A stretch of DNA of 64,000 nt from Collinsella sp. An307 (GTDB taxonomy: Bacteria > Actinomycetota > Coriobacteriia > Coriobacteriales > Coriobacteriaceae). A program made the translations under genes and the position numbers. This document shows, one piece after another, positions 16,873 through 26,730 of this stretch (the stretch's first letter is position 1; each line of letters opens with the position of its first letter). The stretch covers positions 62,001 to 126,000 of the forward strand of contig NZ_NFIP01000001.1 of assembly GCF_002161805.1 (NCBI RefSeq), written 5' to 3'. The notes beneath the pieces were generated by a model, which searched no databases, had not been told where the DNA came from, and worked only from the letters and a program-made list of their open reading frames with translations.

Positions 16873-18075
16873 ATGCAGTTCTATAGCTCGCCATCGTTTT
16901 TCTTGGCGCTTACTGCCCTCGCGCTGCCTGCGGTGGTGCTCGGTCTTACCGGCCGCTCCATCAAGCGCTACGGCGAGGCTGCCTCGCTCATCATGCTCGC
17001 GTTGCTCTTCTCGGCATCGCCCATGCAGCTTGCATGCTTCGCGGTCTTTGTTGTGGTGGCAGTTGCGGGCACCTTCGCGACGCTTGCGAGCTGGCGCTCG
17101 GGCCGCTGCAGCTTGGCGGTCTTTCGCGTGTCGCTCGCCTCTGTGCTCGCGCCCCTCGTCCTCTACAAGCTCACGGCTGCCGCGGGCGCGGGCGTAGCGG
17201 GCTTCATCGGTATCTCGTATGTGACCTTTCGCGCGGTGCAGGTGTTGATTGAGATTCGCGACGGCCTCATCACCGAACTCACGCTTGGCGACTACCTCTA
17301 CTTCCTTACGTTCTTCGCGCAGATTACCTCGGGTCCCATCGATCGCTCGCGTCGGTTCCTCGCCGATGCAAACGGCACGCCCGGTCGCCGCGCCTATGCG
17401 GACCTTCTCACCCGCGGCATCCTGCTGCTGCTCGCCGGGGCCGTGCTCGAGCTTGTGCTCGCGACCATGGCCAAGGGCTTTTTCGACCCGGCGTCGGTGC
17501 CCACGGGCACGCCATCGCTCACGGCGCTGCCGGTGTCGGGCGCGGCACGCGAGGTCGTGCGCGCCTATGCCTATGGCATCTACCTCTTCTGGGACTTTGC
17601 CGGCTATTCCTACATGGCGATGGGCGCGAGCTACCTCTTTGGCATCCGGTGTCCCACCAACTTCCGCGCGCCGTGGCGGGCATGCGATCTTAAGGACTTC
17701 TGGAACCGCTGGCACATCACGCTCTCCACGTGGCTGCGCGACTTTGTCTTTATGCGCTTCACCCGCGCTGCGATGCGGCGCCGTTGGTTTTCGAGCCGCC
17801 TTACCACGGCGTGCGCGGGCTACCTCGTGAACATGGTGCTTATGGGCGCTTGGCACGGCCTTACGGTCGATTTCCTCGCCTACGGCCTGTACCACGGTGT
17901 GCTTCTGGCGGCGACCGAGGTCTACCAAAAGCGCTCGGCATTTTACAAACGCCATCGGCGCGAGCGCTGGTACCGGCTGCTCTCGTGGGCGGTCACTCTT
18001 CAGCTCGTGATATTCGGTTTCTCGCTGTTCTCCGGACAGCTCACCCAGATAGTAGGAGGGATTATCCATGGTTGA
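16873..18075 (+). CDS. dltB: D-alanyl transfer MBOAT protein DltB
   Basis: This 400-residue polytopic protein is of the MBOAT family, with QITSGPIDRSRRF, FWDFAGYSYMAMG, KDFWNRWHITLSTWLRDFVF and the catalytic histidine region NMVLMGAWHGLTVDFLAYG. DltB works with DltC, DltX and DltD to move D-alanine across the membrane to teichoic acid. The ATG follows GCGGAGGGA, and the last 8 bases overlap dltC. Confidence 0.95.
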   Translation: MQFYSSPSFFLALTALALPAVVLGLTGRSIKRYGEAASLIMLALLFSASPMQLACFAVFVVVAVAGTFATLASWRSGRCSLAVFRVSLASVLAPLVLYKLTAAAGAGVAGFIGISYVTFRAVQVLIEIRDGLITELTLGDYLYFLTFFAQITSGPIDRSRRFLADANGTPGRRAYADLLTRGILLLLAGAVLELVLATMAKGFFDPASVPTGTPSLTALPVSGAAREVVRAYAYGIYLFWDFAGYSYMAMGASYLFGIRCPTNFRAPWRACDLKDFWNRWHITLSTWLRDFVFMRFTRAAMRRRWFSSRLTTACAGYLVNMVLMGAWHGLTVDFLAYGLYHGVLLAATEVYQKRSAFYKRHRRERWYRLLSWAVTLQLVIFGFSLFSGQLTQIVGGIIHG

Positions 18076-18349
18076 GAACGATAACGACAGGCGTGCCCTT
18101 GCTGCGCGCAAAGAGAAGATTGCGGACGAGGTGCTCGACCTCATCGGCGAGGTGTGCGATGACGACGCGGTGCGCGACGAGCGCGACCTCGACCTGTTCG
18201 AGGCGGGCCTTTTGGACTCGCTTGCCGCCATCGAGCTGTTGGTGGGGATCGAGGAGCGCTTTGGCGTGGACATTGCGCCCACGGCGGTGGAACGCAGCGA
18301 GATGAACACGCCAAACAAGATCATCTACCAGATTGCGGTGCGGCTGTGA
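18068..18349 (+). CDS. dltC: D-alanyl carrier protein DltC
   Basis: This 93-residue acyl carrier protein has the phosphopantetheine attachment serine (residue 51) in FEAGLLDSLAAIELLVGIEE. The first 20 residues are a charged extension compared with the usual 78-80 residue DltC. It overlaps dltB by 8 bases, and its stop overlaps the start of the small dltX gene (GTGA). Confidence 0.93.
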   Translation: MVENDNDRRALAARKEKIADEVLDLIGEVCDDDAVRDERDLDLFEAGLLDSLAAIELLVGIEERFGVDIAPTAVERSEMNTPNKIIYQIAVRL

Positions 18350-18501
18350 GCGCTCGGGTCCGGAATTGGTTCTTCTCCAACACCACATCTGCTGCCGTCG
18401 CTTGGGCGCTTGCCGTGCTCGCGCTTGCCGCTGTGCTCGCGTGGTTCTTTGCACTCTCGCCCTACGGCGCGCCCGCCGCGCCGGTGTACGCGGAGTTCTA
18501 G
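18346..18501 (+). CDS. dltX: DltX-like small membrane protein
   Basis: This 51-codon gene starts at GTG 18346 overlapping the dltC stop and ends 16 bases before dltD. The product has a short basic N-terminus (SARVRNWFF), one membrane helix (about 15-37) and ends in PVYAEF. DltX of Firmicutes is a single-span protein of about 50 residues ending in a FxYNEF motif whose tyrosine is implicated in D-alanyl transfer; the closing VYAEF fits that. Its position between dltC and dltD differs from the common dltX-first order. Homology is inferred from size, topology, C-terminus and operon; the sequence is otherwise divergent. Confidence 0.78.
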   Translation: MSARVRNWFFSNTTSAAVAWALAVLALAAVLAWFFALSPYGAPAAPVYAEF

Positions 18502-18517
18502 GGGAGGGGAGTAGCCG

Positions 18518-19789
18518 ATGGTCAAACGATTGGTTGCGGTTGGCCTCGCCTGCCTTGTCGCCGTGGGGGCGATGGGTGCGGCGGTGGCGGCGAGCGGCTC
18601 TGCCCTCGACGCGGCGGCTGGAGCGCGCGTGGCCTATCCCACGTCGGGCGAGGTGTCGAGCTTTGCGTTCATGGCGGACTCGTACGAGGAGCGCCGCGCC
18701 GCGGGCACCGAGCCCCTGCCGGTCTTTGGCTCCTCGGAGCTCAACCCGGCACCCGCCGGTCCCAGCCACCCCGCGGCGCTACTCACCGGCGGCGCCTACG
18801 GGATGGACGTCATGACGGTCGGCCGTGCCTTTTGCGCAGACCTTTGGCAGGCGATCGAGGTGGGTGCGCTTTCTACCAAGATGCCCGACGAAGGCCCGCG
18901 CAAGATCGTGATCTTCCCAAGTATGCAGTGGTTCATGTGCTACCGCCGACCCAAGGCGGAGTTCCCCGCGGCGTTTTCCGAGGGTGCGTTCGACGCCTTC
19001 ATGGGAAACGACCGTATCTCCAGCGCGCTCAAGGAGCGCGTCCTCGCGCGCATGGCCGACTACGGTGTCGACCGGCGCTCCGCGGCGACTCCACTTGCCG
19101 ATGCGGTGGAGACGCTCGACCGTGCGGCGGCGGGGGCGATGGGAGATGTGCGGCTCGGGCTTGACCTTGCGCTCGAAGGCGCGGGGGAGGCCCCTGAGGC
19201 GAGCTCCGCGACGCCCGACGCGCCTGATAGCCCTGCGTCAACGCCCGCTGATGCCGGAACGCGCGACGGCGCCCAGACTACTGCGGTGTCTGCTGCCGCG
19301 TCACCAGATTGGCAGGCGATCTTCGCTGCGGCAAACGCCCGCGCCCGCGAGGCGGCTGCCGGCAACGACCTCGGCCTTAACAGCGACTGGTACACCAAGA
19401 GCTGTGCATCCTGGCTCGCCGGTGCGCAACGTAGCTGGAAGGTCGCGGGCGATGCGTACTTCAGTGAGCAGGAGTTTGAGGACTTCGAGACGCTTCTTCA
19501 GGTCTGCCAAGAGGCGGGCGTGGAGCCGCTCGTGGTCATCCAACCGGTCAAGGGCGCACTCTACGATCAGACCATCTACAACCGCGGGGTGCGCGCACGC
19601 TACTACGACATAATCCGGGGCGCGTGCGCCCAGGCGGGCGTTGCCGTGGCGGACTTCTCATCCCACGAGTACGACCCGTACTTTCTGCGCGACTACTCGC
19701 ACCCCTCAGACCTCGGCGGCGCCTATTATTCGCAGGCGATCTACACCCTCTACCAAGCTGGCGAGCCGGTCACCTCGTATCCCCGGTAA
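18518..19789 (+). CDS. dltD: D-alanyl transfer protein DltD
   Basis: A 423-residue extracytoplasmic protein anchored by an N-terminal hydrophobic segment (about 5-28). It keeps the DltD active-site motifs: FGSSELN (about residue 70) and the histidine in DYSHPSDLGG (about 394). An unusual Ala/Pro/Ser/Thr-rich insert at about 225-265 (EASSATPDAPDSPASTPAD) separates the two halves and looks like a flexible linker. The start at 18518 follows AGGGGAGGGGAG. It ends the dlt operon; hairpin copy C follows 74 bases later. Confidence 0.92.
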   Translation: MVKRLVAVGLACLVAVGAMGAAVAASGSALDAAAGARVAYPTSGEVSSFAFMADSYEERRAAGTEPLPVFGSSELNPAPAGPSHPAALLTGGAYGMDVMTVGRAFCADLWQAIEVGALSTKMPDEGPRKIVIFPSMQWFMCYRRPKAEFPAAFSEGAFDAFMGNDRISSALKERVLARMADYGVDRRSAATPLADAVETLDRAAAGAMGDVRLGLDLALEGAGEAPEASSATPDAPDSPASTPADAGTRDGAQTTAVSAAASPDWQAIFAAANARAREAAAGNDLGLNSDWYTKSCASWLAGAQRSWKVAGDAYFSEQEFEDFETLLQVCQEAGVEPLVVIQPVKGALYDQTIYNRGVRARYYDIIRGACAQAGVAVADFSSHEYDPYFLRDYSHPSDLGGAYYSQAIYTLYQAGEPVTSYPR

Positions 19790-19863
19790 GACCCCGCCCG
19801 CCCGGCCGCGTCACAGCCACATTGGCGAGGATGGGGAATTGACCGCACGATGGCGTTAACGCA

Positions 19864-19948
19864 GGAGGGCGCCCGAAAGGATTCCGAGCAAACATTCAGA
19901 GGCGCGCAGCGCCGAGGACATTTGCGAGGAACCTTTCGGGCGCCCTCC
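19864..19948 (+). repeat. Structured intergenic hairpin repeat, copy C
   Basis: A perfect 17-base outer stem (19864-19880 with 19932-19948) encloses ATTCCGAGCAAAC and GCGCCGAGGAC as in copies A and B. The left core is slightly changed to ATTCAGAGGCGC and the right inner arm to ATTTGC. It lies between dltD and the convergent hom gene without an adjacent T-tract. Confidence 0.85.
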
Positions 19949-19963
19949 GCCGTGCGTCAACTG

Positions 19964-21313
19964 TTAGTCGTTCTTCTCCGCGCCCTCGCTCCACGCCTCA
20001 ACATCCTCGATGCGAATAACGCTTGCCACGCGGTCGACCTCGTCCATACCGTCGAAGATCTTGATGGCGGCATGCACGTCGCGCTCGAGCGCCTTGTGCG
20101 TGAGGAACACAACCGAGCAGGTGGTGCCGTTGCCGTCTTTGAGCTGGTGGATGGTCGAGATGGAGATACCGGCCTTGGCAAAGGCGGCGACCACGGGCGC
20201 GAGCGTGCCCACGCGGTCCTCGACCATAAGGCGGATGTAGTAGCGGGTCTCGAGCTCCTCGATGGAGCGCAGGCGCAGCACGCGGTCATAGGGTTCGGTC
20301 TCGGGCATGGGGCCCTCGCCGCGCGCGATGGCGTCGGCGAGCTCGAGCACGTCGCCCACCACGGCGCTCGCGGTGGGGAAGGAGCCCGCGCCCGCCCCGT
20401 AGAACATGGTCTCGCCCACGGCGTCGCCCACCACAAACACCGCGTTCATGGCGCCCGAGACGCCGGCGAGCATATGGTCGGCGGGGATCATCGTGGGGTG
20501 TACGCGCACGTCGACGCCCTTCTCGGTGTTGCGGGCGACGCCGAGGAGCTTCACGCGGTAACCGAGCTCGCGCGCCTGCGCGATGTCGGCGGCCGATACG
20601 TTGCGGATGCCCTGCATGTAGACGTCGTCGGTGGTAACGCGCGTGTGGAAGGCGATGGACGAGAGGATGGCCACCTTGCTTGCGGCGTCGAAGCCGTCGA
20701 CGTCTGCCGAGGGGTCCGCCTCGGCGTAGCCCAGGCGCTGCGCGTCGGCCAGGACCTCGTCGTAATCGAGCCCCTCGGTCTCCATGCGGCTGAGCATGTA
20801 GTTGGTGGTGCCGTTCAGGATGCCGGCGACCGTGAGGATCTCGTTGCCGGTGAGGGCGTGCTCCAGCGCGTTCACGATGGGAATGCCGCCCGCAGCCGCC
20901 GCCTCGCACTTGAGCTGGACGCCGTGCTCGGCCGCGAGGCGCGCGAGCCGCTCCACGTGGCGGCCCAGAAGTGCCTTGTTGGCGGTGACCACGTGCTTGC
21001 CGGCGGCAAAGGCGGCCTCGAAGATCTCGGTCGCGGGGTGCTCGCCGCCGATGAGCTCGACCACGATGTCCACGGCGGGGTCCGCCACGAGCTCGCGCCA
21101 GTCGCTGGTGAGGGTGCCGGGTGCGAGCCCCAGCTCGGCCTCGCGTTCGGGGCGCATGTCGCAGACGCGGGCGATGCGCAGGTCGATGCCGTAGGCGCGC
21201 AGGTACTCCTCGCGGTGGCGCAGGATCGTGCGCGCGGTGCCGCCGCCCACGGTGCCGAGGCCGATGATGCCCACGCCCACGGTGCGGGCGGTCGTGCTGG
21301 TAGCGGCGGTCAT
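19964..21313 (-). CDS. hom: Homoserine dehydrogenase
   Basis: A 449-residue enzyme that reduces aspartate semialdehyde to homoserine in threonine and methionine synthesis. It shows the NAD(P) fold IIGLGTVGGGTA at the N-terminus, TANKALLG, the substrate region EAAAAGGIPIVNALEHAL, GILNGTTNYMLS and DVDGFDAASKVAILSS. The C-terminal ACT domain (about 365-445, RLMVEDRVGTLAPV) mediates threonine feedback in this family. The ATG at 21311-21313 follows AAAGGAGA. It is a single gene, divergent from livJ. Confidence 0.95.
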   Translation of the reverse strand: MTAATSTTARTVGVGIIGLGTVGGGTARTILRHREEYLRAYGIDLRIARVCDMRPEREAELGLAPGTLTSDWRELVADPAVDIVVELIGGEHPATEIFEAAFAAGKHVVTANKALLGRHVERLARLAAEHGVQLKCEAAAAGGIPIVNALEHALTGNEILTVAGILNGTTNYMLSRMETEGLDYDEVLADAQRLGYAEADPSADVDGFDAASKVAILSSIAFHTRVTTDDVYMQGIRNVSAADIAQARELGYRVKLLGVARNTEKGVDVRVHPTMIPADHMLAGVSGAMNAVFVVGDAVGETMFYGAGAGSFPTASAVVGDVLELADAIARGEGPMPETEPYDRVLRLRSIEELETRYYIRLMVEDRVGTLAPVVAAFAKAGISISTIHQLKDGNGTTCSVVFLTHKALERDVHAAIKIFDGMDEVDRVASVIRIEDVEAWSEGAEKND

Positions 21314-21691
21314 GATCTGTCTCCTTTGCGGTCGAGTGCCGGATGTGCTCGGGCTTCGCGCGCCGGCGCGGCGTCGCGGGGCCTTTGCTATTTGTCTTGC
21401 CAACCCTAGGGGACCGGTAGCGCGACCGCGCACCGGCCCACGCCTGAAACCAAGATGTAACATGGCTTCTACGCTGCGGGTTGTCTTTAAAGCGCAGGTA
21501 GACTTTACCATACTGGTGTGCGCCGCGCGGGCGGGCGCCGCGAGGCGGCCTGCTCGGCGTGTTCGACCTTACCAACTCTCCAAAAAACGAGTAAGGTTAA
21601 CGTCACCGCTATTGCTCAGGCGATGGCGCACGCATCATCAACCGTCAGCACGCACGCGCTATGGCAGGCGCGATAAGGGAAGGAGCGTCGC
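21314..21691. promoter_or_regulatory. hom-livJ divergent intergenic region
   Basis: These 378 bases contain the promoters of hom and livJ. The one clear structure is a 7-base inverted repeat, ACCTTAC (21566-21572) and GTAAGGT (21591-21597), 18 bases apart and about 95 bases before livJ; it may be an operator for the transporter. I see no convincing -35/-10 pair, riboswitch or T-box fold. Confidence 0.4.
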
Positions 21692-22954
21692 ATGACCAAC
21701 ATGAATCTCAACCCCCAGATGAGCCGTCGTACCCTCATCGCCGGTGCTACCGCACTTAGCGCTGCCGGCATCCTCGCCGGTTGCTCGGGCGACGGTGACA
21801 CCGCCTCCGCAGGCTCCACCGCCGGCACCACGGCTGCTGCCGGCGCCTTTAAGATCGGCGGCATCGGACCCACCACCGGTGGCGCCGCCATCTACGGCAA
21901 CGCCGTCAAGAACGGTGCCCAGATCGCCGTCGACGAGATCAACGCCGAGGGCGGCGACGTTCAGTTCGAGCTGAACTTCCAGGACGACGAGAACGACGCC
22001 GAGCGCTCCGTCAACGCCTACAACAACCTCAAGGACTGGGGCATGCAGATCCTCGTCGGTACCGTCACCACCACCCCGTGCGTGGCCGTTTCCGCCGAGA
22101 CCAACACCGACAACCTCTTCCAGCTGACCCCGTCCGGCTCCTCGACCGACGTCATCGGCGGCTTCGAGGATGCTGATGGCAACATCTCCATCCCGCGCAA
22201 GGAGAACGTCTTCCAGATGTGCTTCACCGACCCCAACCAGGGTGCGGCTTCCGCGCAGTACATCTCCGAGCAGCAGCTCGGCACCAAGATCGCCATCATC
22301 TACAACATCTCCGACACCTACTCCACGGGCATCTACAACAGCTTCAAGGCTGAGGCCGCCGACCTTGGCCTCGAGATCGTGTCCGAGACCTCGTTTACCG
22401 AGGACAACCAGACCGACTTCTCCGTCCAGCTGAACGACGCCAAGAACGCCGGCGCCGACCTCGTGTTCCTGCCCATCTACTACACCCCGATCTCGCTTCT
22501 GCTCACGCAGGCCAACCAGATGGGCTACGCGCCCAAGTGGTTCGGTGTCGACGGCATGGACGGCCTGCTCACCGTCGAGGGCTTCGACACCTCGCTTGCC
22601 GAGGGCTGCATGCTCCTGACGCCGTTTGTCGCCACCGCCGAGGACGAGGCCACCAAGGCTTTCGTCGGCACCTACAGCGAGAAGTTCGGCGAGACCCCCA
22701 ACCAGTTCGCCGCTGACGCCTACGACTGCGTCTACGCGCTCAAGCAGGCCATCGAGACCGCCGGTGTCTCCGCCGACGCCGACTTCACCGAGATCTGCGA
22801 CGCGCTCGTCGAGACCTTCACCTCGTCCGACTTTGCCTTCACCGGCCTTACCACCGCCGGCGAGGAGGCCACGTGGGCCGATACCGGTGAGATCTCCAAG
22901 CAGCCCATGGGCATGGTCATCCAGGGCGGCGTCTACATGCCGCTCGACGCGTAA
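21692..22954 (+). CDS. livJ: Branched-chain amino acid ABC transporter, substrate-binding lipoprotein
   Basis: This 420-residue periplasmic-binding protein type I (LivJ/Leu-Ile-Val binding) has a twin-arginine leader SRRTLIAG and lipobox ILAGCSG, so it is a membrane-anchored lipoprotein. The mature part begins FKIGGIGPTTGGAAIYGNAV, standard for the family. It is first in livJHMGF, and a hairpin terminator after it should make it the most abundant subunit. Start ATG at 21692 behind GGGAAGGAG. It uses codons noticeably biased to C-ending forms, as expected for high expression. The ligand may be branched-chain or another amino acid. Confidence 0.93.
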   Translation: MTNMNLNPQMSRRTLIAGATALSAAGILAGCSGDGDTASAGSTAGTTAAAGAFKIGGIGPTTGGAAIYGNAVKNGAQIAVDEINAEGGDVQFELNFQDDENDAERSVNAYNNLKDWGMQILVGTVTTTPCVAVSAETNTDNLFQLTPSGSSTDVIGGFEDADGNISIPRKENVFQMCFTDPNQGAASAQYISEQQLGTKIAIIYNISDTYSTGIYNSFKAEAADLGLEIVSETSFTEDNQTDFSVQLNDAKNAGADLVFLPIYYTPISLLLTQANQMGYAPKWFGVDGMDGLLTVEGFDTSLAEGCMLLTPFVATAEDEATKAFVGTYSEKFGETPNQFAADAYDCVYALKQAIETAGVSADADFTEICDALVETFTSSDFAFTGLTTAGEEATWADTGEISKQPMGMVIQGGVYMPLDA

Positions 22955-22989
22955 TGTCGCGTCCGACCGGCTCTGACGCCTAGATTCGG

Positions 22990-23025
22990 GCGGAGATCAC
23001 CGCGCGCACGGTGGTCTCCGCTTTT
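22990..23025 (+). terminator. Partial terminator between livJ and livH
   Basis: A 13-base stem (22990-23002 with 23009-23021, one G-U pair), a 6-base loop and TTTT (23022-23025). The downstream genes have no separate promoter in sight, so it probably attenuates the permease and ATPase genes relative to livJ. Confidence 0.75.
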
Positions 23026-23043
23026 CACATGGAAGGAGGGGAC

Positions 23044-23925
23044 GTGGAAGTTCTCACCAACCTCATCAACGGTATGAGTTTGGGCAGCGTCTACGCCATC
23101 ATCGCGCTCGGGTACACCATGGTGTACGGCATCGCCAAGATGCTCAACTTCGCCCACGGCGACGTCATCATGGTCGGCGCCTACATCTGCTTCTGCGCCG
23201 TGAGCTACCTGGGGCTGCCCGCCATCGCCGGCGTGGCGCTCTCGGTTGTGGGCTGCACCGTGCTCGGCATCGTGGTCGAGCGCCTCGCCTACAAGCCGCT
23301 GCGCAACGCGCCCAGCCTGAACGTGCTCATCACCGCCATCGGCGTGAGCTATTTTTTGCAGAACGCCGCACTGCTCATCATGGGCTCCGACCCCAAGAGC
23401 TTCTCGTCGATCATCAGCCTGCCCGCGCTCAACCTCTTTGACGGTGCGCTCACCATCTCGGCGACGGCGGTGCTTACCATCCTCGCCTGCGTGGCGATCA
23501 TGGTCGCGCTCACGATGTTCACGGGTAAGACCAAGATGGGCAAGGCCATGCGCGCCTGCTCCGAGGACCGCGACGCCGCCCAGCTCATGGGTATCAACGT
23601 GAACTCCACCATCTCGATGGTCTTTGCCATCGGCTCGGGCCTTGCCGCCATCGCCGGCGTGCTCATGTGCCTCGCGTACCCCACGCTCATGCCCACCACC
23701 GGTTCCATGCCCGGCATCAAGGCCTTCACGGCGGCGGTGCTCGGCGGCATCGGCTCCATCCCTGGTGCGGCACTCGGCGGTATTCTGCTCGGCGTCATCG
23801 AGATCTTCGCCCGCGCCTACATCTCCACGCAGATCGCTGACGCGGTGGTCTTTGCGGTGCTCATCGTGATTCTGCTCATCCGTCCCGCTGGCCTTCTCGG
23901 CAAGCCGGTCAACGAGAAGGTGTAG
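23044..23925 (+). CDS. livH: Branched-chain amino acid ABC transporter permease LivH
   Basis: A 293-residue permease with about eight membrane helices and the LivH pattern LINGMSLGSVYAIIALGYTM, KMLNFAHGDVIMVGAY and RACSEDRDAAQLMGIN. Start chosen as GTG 23044, 7 bases after GGAAGGAGGGG; the ATG at 23029 overlaps that ribosome site and is less likely. It forms the membrane channel with LivM. Confidence 0.93.
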   Translation: MEVLTNLINGMSLGSVYAIIALGYTMVYGIAKMLNFAHGDVIMVGAYICFCAVSYLGLPAIAGVALSVVGCTVLGIVVERLAYKPLRNAPSLNVLITAIGVSYFLQNAALLIMGSDPKSFSSIISLPALNLFDGALTISATAVLTILACVAIMVALTMFTGKTKMGKAMRACSEDRDAAQLMGINVNSTISMVFAIGSGLAAIAGVLMCLAYPTLMPTTGSMPGIKAFTAAVLGGIGSIPGAALGGILLGVIEIFARAYISTQIADAVVFAVLIVILLIRPAGLLGKPVNEKV

Positions 23926-25038
23926 GTGAGAGGTATGGGAATCAAGACGTTAAAGCCGCAGACGCGGTCCACCATCATCACCTATGCGATCGTTGTGGGC
24001 GCCTTTGTCCTCGTGACGATCTTGGACGGCCTCGGGCTCATCTCGCACTCGCTCTCGGGCCAGCTTGTGCCCATCTGCGCCTACGTGTCGCTCGCGGTGT
24101 CGCTGAACCTCGTCGTTGGCGTCTCGGGCGAGCTGTCGCTCGGACACGCCGGCTTCATGAGCGTCGGCGCCTTCACGGGCGTCGTCGTGGCCGGCTGCAT
24201 GGCACGCGCCGGCGTGGAGAACGGGATCCTGCTCTTTGTGGGCGCCGCCGTGGTGGGCGCTATCGCCGCCGGTGTCATCGGCTTTTTGGTGGGCATCCCC
24301 GTCATGCGCCTGCGTGGCGACTACCTCGCCATCGTGACGCTCGCCTTTGGTGAGATCATCAAGAACCTGCTCAACATCTTCTACGTGGGCGTGGACGACG
24401 CGGGCCTGCACTTCTCGCTCACCGACTCCGCCTCCCTCGGCATGAGCAAGGGCACCATCCTCATCAACGGCCCCAAGGGCGCGGTGGGCATCGAGAAGGT
24501 TTCGACCTTCTTCATCGGCATCGTGCTCGTGCTCGTGACCGTGGCCGTGGTGCTGAACCTCATGCACAGCCGCGACGGCCGCGCGATCATGGCCGTGCGC
24601 GACAACCGCATCGCCGCGGAGAGTATCGGCATCAACACCACCAAGTACCGCCTCATGGCCTTTACCGTGGCCTCCGCGCTTGCCGGCGCGGCGGGTGTGC
24701 TCTACGCCATGAACTACTCCACCATCGTGCCGTCGCAGTTCGACTTCAACCAGTCGATTCTGATCCTCGTGTACGTGGTGCTTGGCGGTATGGGTAACAT
24801 CTCCGGCTCGATCATCTCGGCCGCCTTCCTGACGGTGCTGCCCGAGGTGCTGCGCCCCATCAACAACTACCGCATGCTGCTCTACGCGATCGTCCTCATC
24901 CTCGTGATGGTCGTGCCGCATACCAAGATCTACCAGCGTATCGCCGACGCGCTGCGCCGTCGTTTCCGCAAGGGTGACTTTGACGACGCGCCCGTTGCCG
25001 AGGCTGTTGCCGAGGAAGGGGGCGAGGCGCATGAGTAG
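23926..25038 (+). CDS. livM: Branched-chain amino acid ABC transporter permease LivM
   Basis: This 370-residue permease has the LivM signature SGELSLGHAGFMSVGAF near residue 70 and RDNRIAAESIGINTTKYR in the coupling region. The GTG at 23926 directly follows the livH stop and has GAGAAGG upstream; ATG 23935 (MGIKTLK) is the alternative. The acidic C-terminus (FDDAPVAEAVAEEGGEAHE) is longer than usual. It overlaps livG by 8 bases. Confidence 0.92.
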   Translation: MRGMGIKTLKPQTRSTIITYAIVVGAFVLVTILDGLGLISHSLSGQLVPICAYVSLAVSLNLVVGVSGELSLGHAGFMSVGAFTGVVVAGCMARAGVENGILLFVGAAVVGAIAAGVIGFLVGIPVMRLRGDYLAIVTLAFGEIIKNLLNIFYVGVDDAGLHFSLTDSASLGMSKGTILINGPKGAVGIEKVSTFFIGIVLVLVTVAVVLNLMHSRDGRAIMAVRDNRIAAESIGINTTKYRLMAFTVASALAGAAGVLYAMNYSTIVPSQFDFNQSILILVYVVLGGMGNISGSIISAAFLTVLPEVLRPINNYRMLLYAIVLILVMVVPHTKIYQRIADALRRRFRKGDFDDAPVAEAVAEEGGEAHE

Positions 25039-25906
25039 GCTCACCGATTTTGCCAAGCAGCGCCGTGAGAACACCAAGATGGTGCCGGTGCCGAGCGTCT
25101 CGATCATGCCCGAGCGCGACCTCGGCAAGGCGCCGGCGCTCGAGTGCCTGCACCTGGGCATCGACTTTGGCGGCCTCAAGGCGGTCGATGACTTCAACAT
25201 CACCGTCGGCCGGACCGAGATTTGCGGTCTCATTGGCCCCAACGGCGCGGGTAAGACCACGGTCTTCAACCTGCTCACCAAGGTCTACCAGCCCACGCGC
25301 GGCACCATCATCGTCGACGGTCAGGACACCGCCGGCCTCGACCCGGCGCGCGTGAACCGCCTGGGAGTGGCGCGTACCTTCCAGAACATTCGCCTCTTCA
25401 ACACGCTCACCGTGGAGGAGAACGTTGCGGTTGGCCTGCATAACCAGCACCATTGCGGCATGGCAACCTCCATCTTGCGCCTGCCCCACCACTGGAAGAG
25501 CGAGAAGTACTATCACGACCGCGCCCTCGAGCTGCTCGACATCTTTGATATGACGGGCCTTGCCGACCACGAGGCGGGAAGCCTGCCCTACGGCGCCCAG
25601 CGCCGCCTGGAGATCGTGCGCGCGCTTGCCACGAACCCCAAGCTCTTGCTCCTCGACGAGCCGGCGGCGGGTATGAATCCCTCCGAGACGGCCGAGCTCA
25701 TGGAGAACATCGTCAAGATCCGCGACCAGTTCCAGATCGCGATCATGCTCATCGAGCACGACATGAACCTCGTCATGAACATTTGCGAGGGCATCTGCGT
25801 GCTCAACTTTGGCAAGATCATCGCCAAGGGTACGCCCGAGGAGATCCAGCAAAACGACGCCGTCATCGAGGCGTACCTCGGCAAGCAGAACAAGGAGGTG
25901 GCCTAG
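25031..25906 (+). CDS. livG: Branched-chain amino acid ABC transporter ATPase LivG
   Basis: A 291-residue ATPase with Walker A GPNGAGKTT, LivG-typical ARTFQNIRLFNTLTVEENV, signature SLPYGAQRRLEIVRAL and Walker B LLLLDEPAAGMNP. An extra N-terminal stretch of about 35 residues precedes the usual start of the family (LECLHLGIDFGGLKAVD). It energises LivHM together with LivF. Confidence 0.94.
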   Translation: MSRLTDFAKQRRENTKMVPVPSVSIMPERDLGKAPALECLHLGIDFGGLKAVDDFNITVGRTEICGLIGPNGAGKTTVFNLLTKVYQPTRGTIIVDGQDTAGLDPARVNRLGVARTFQNIRLFNTLTVEENVAVGLHNQHHCGMATSILRLPHHWKSEKYYHDRALELLDIFDMTGLADHEAGSLPYGAQRRLEIVRALATNPKLLLLDEPAAGMNPSETAELMENIVKIRDQFQIAIMLIEHDMNLVMNICEGICVLNFGKIIAKGTPEEIQQNDAVIEAYLGKQNKEVA

Positions 25907-26608
<702 letters not shown>

Positions 26609-26638
26609 CGCCGCGTCGCCAACCATAGCGGATTTTGG

Positions 26639-26680
26639 GCCGCCGCCTTTGCCGTTGGGGCAGGGCGGCGGCGTCTGTTT
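26639..26680 (+). terminator. Terminator of the liv operon
   Basis: A GC-only 9-base stem (26639-26647 with 26664-26672), 16-base loop and T-rich tail TCTGTTT (26674-26680), about 30 bases after the livF stop. Confidence 0.75.
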
Positions 26681-26730
26681 GTGCCACAATGAGGGGCGCT
26701 AACGTGTTCTTCAAAGGAAAGGACCTCCCC

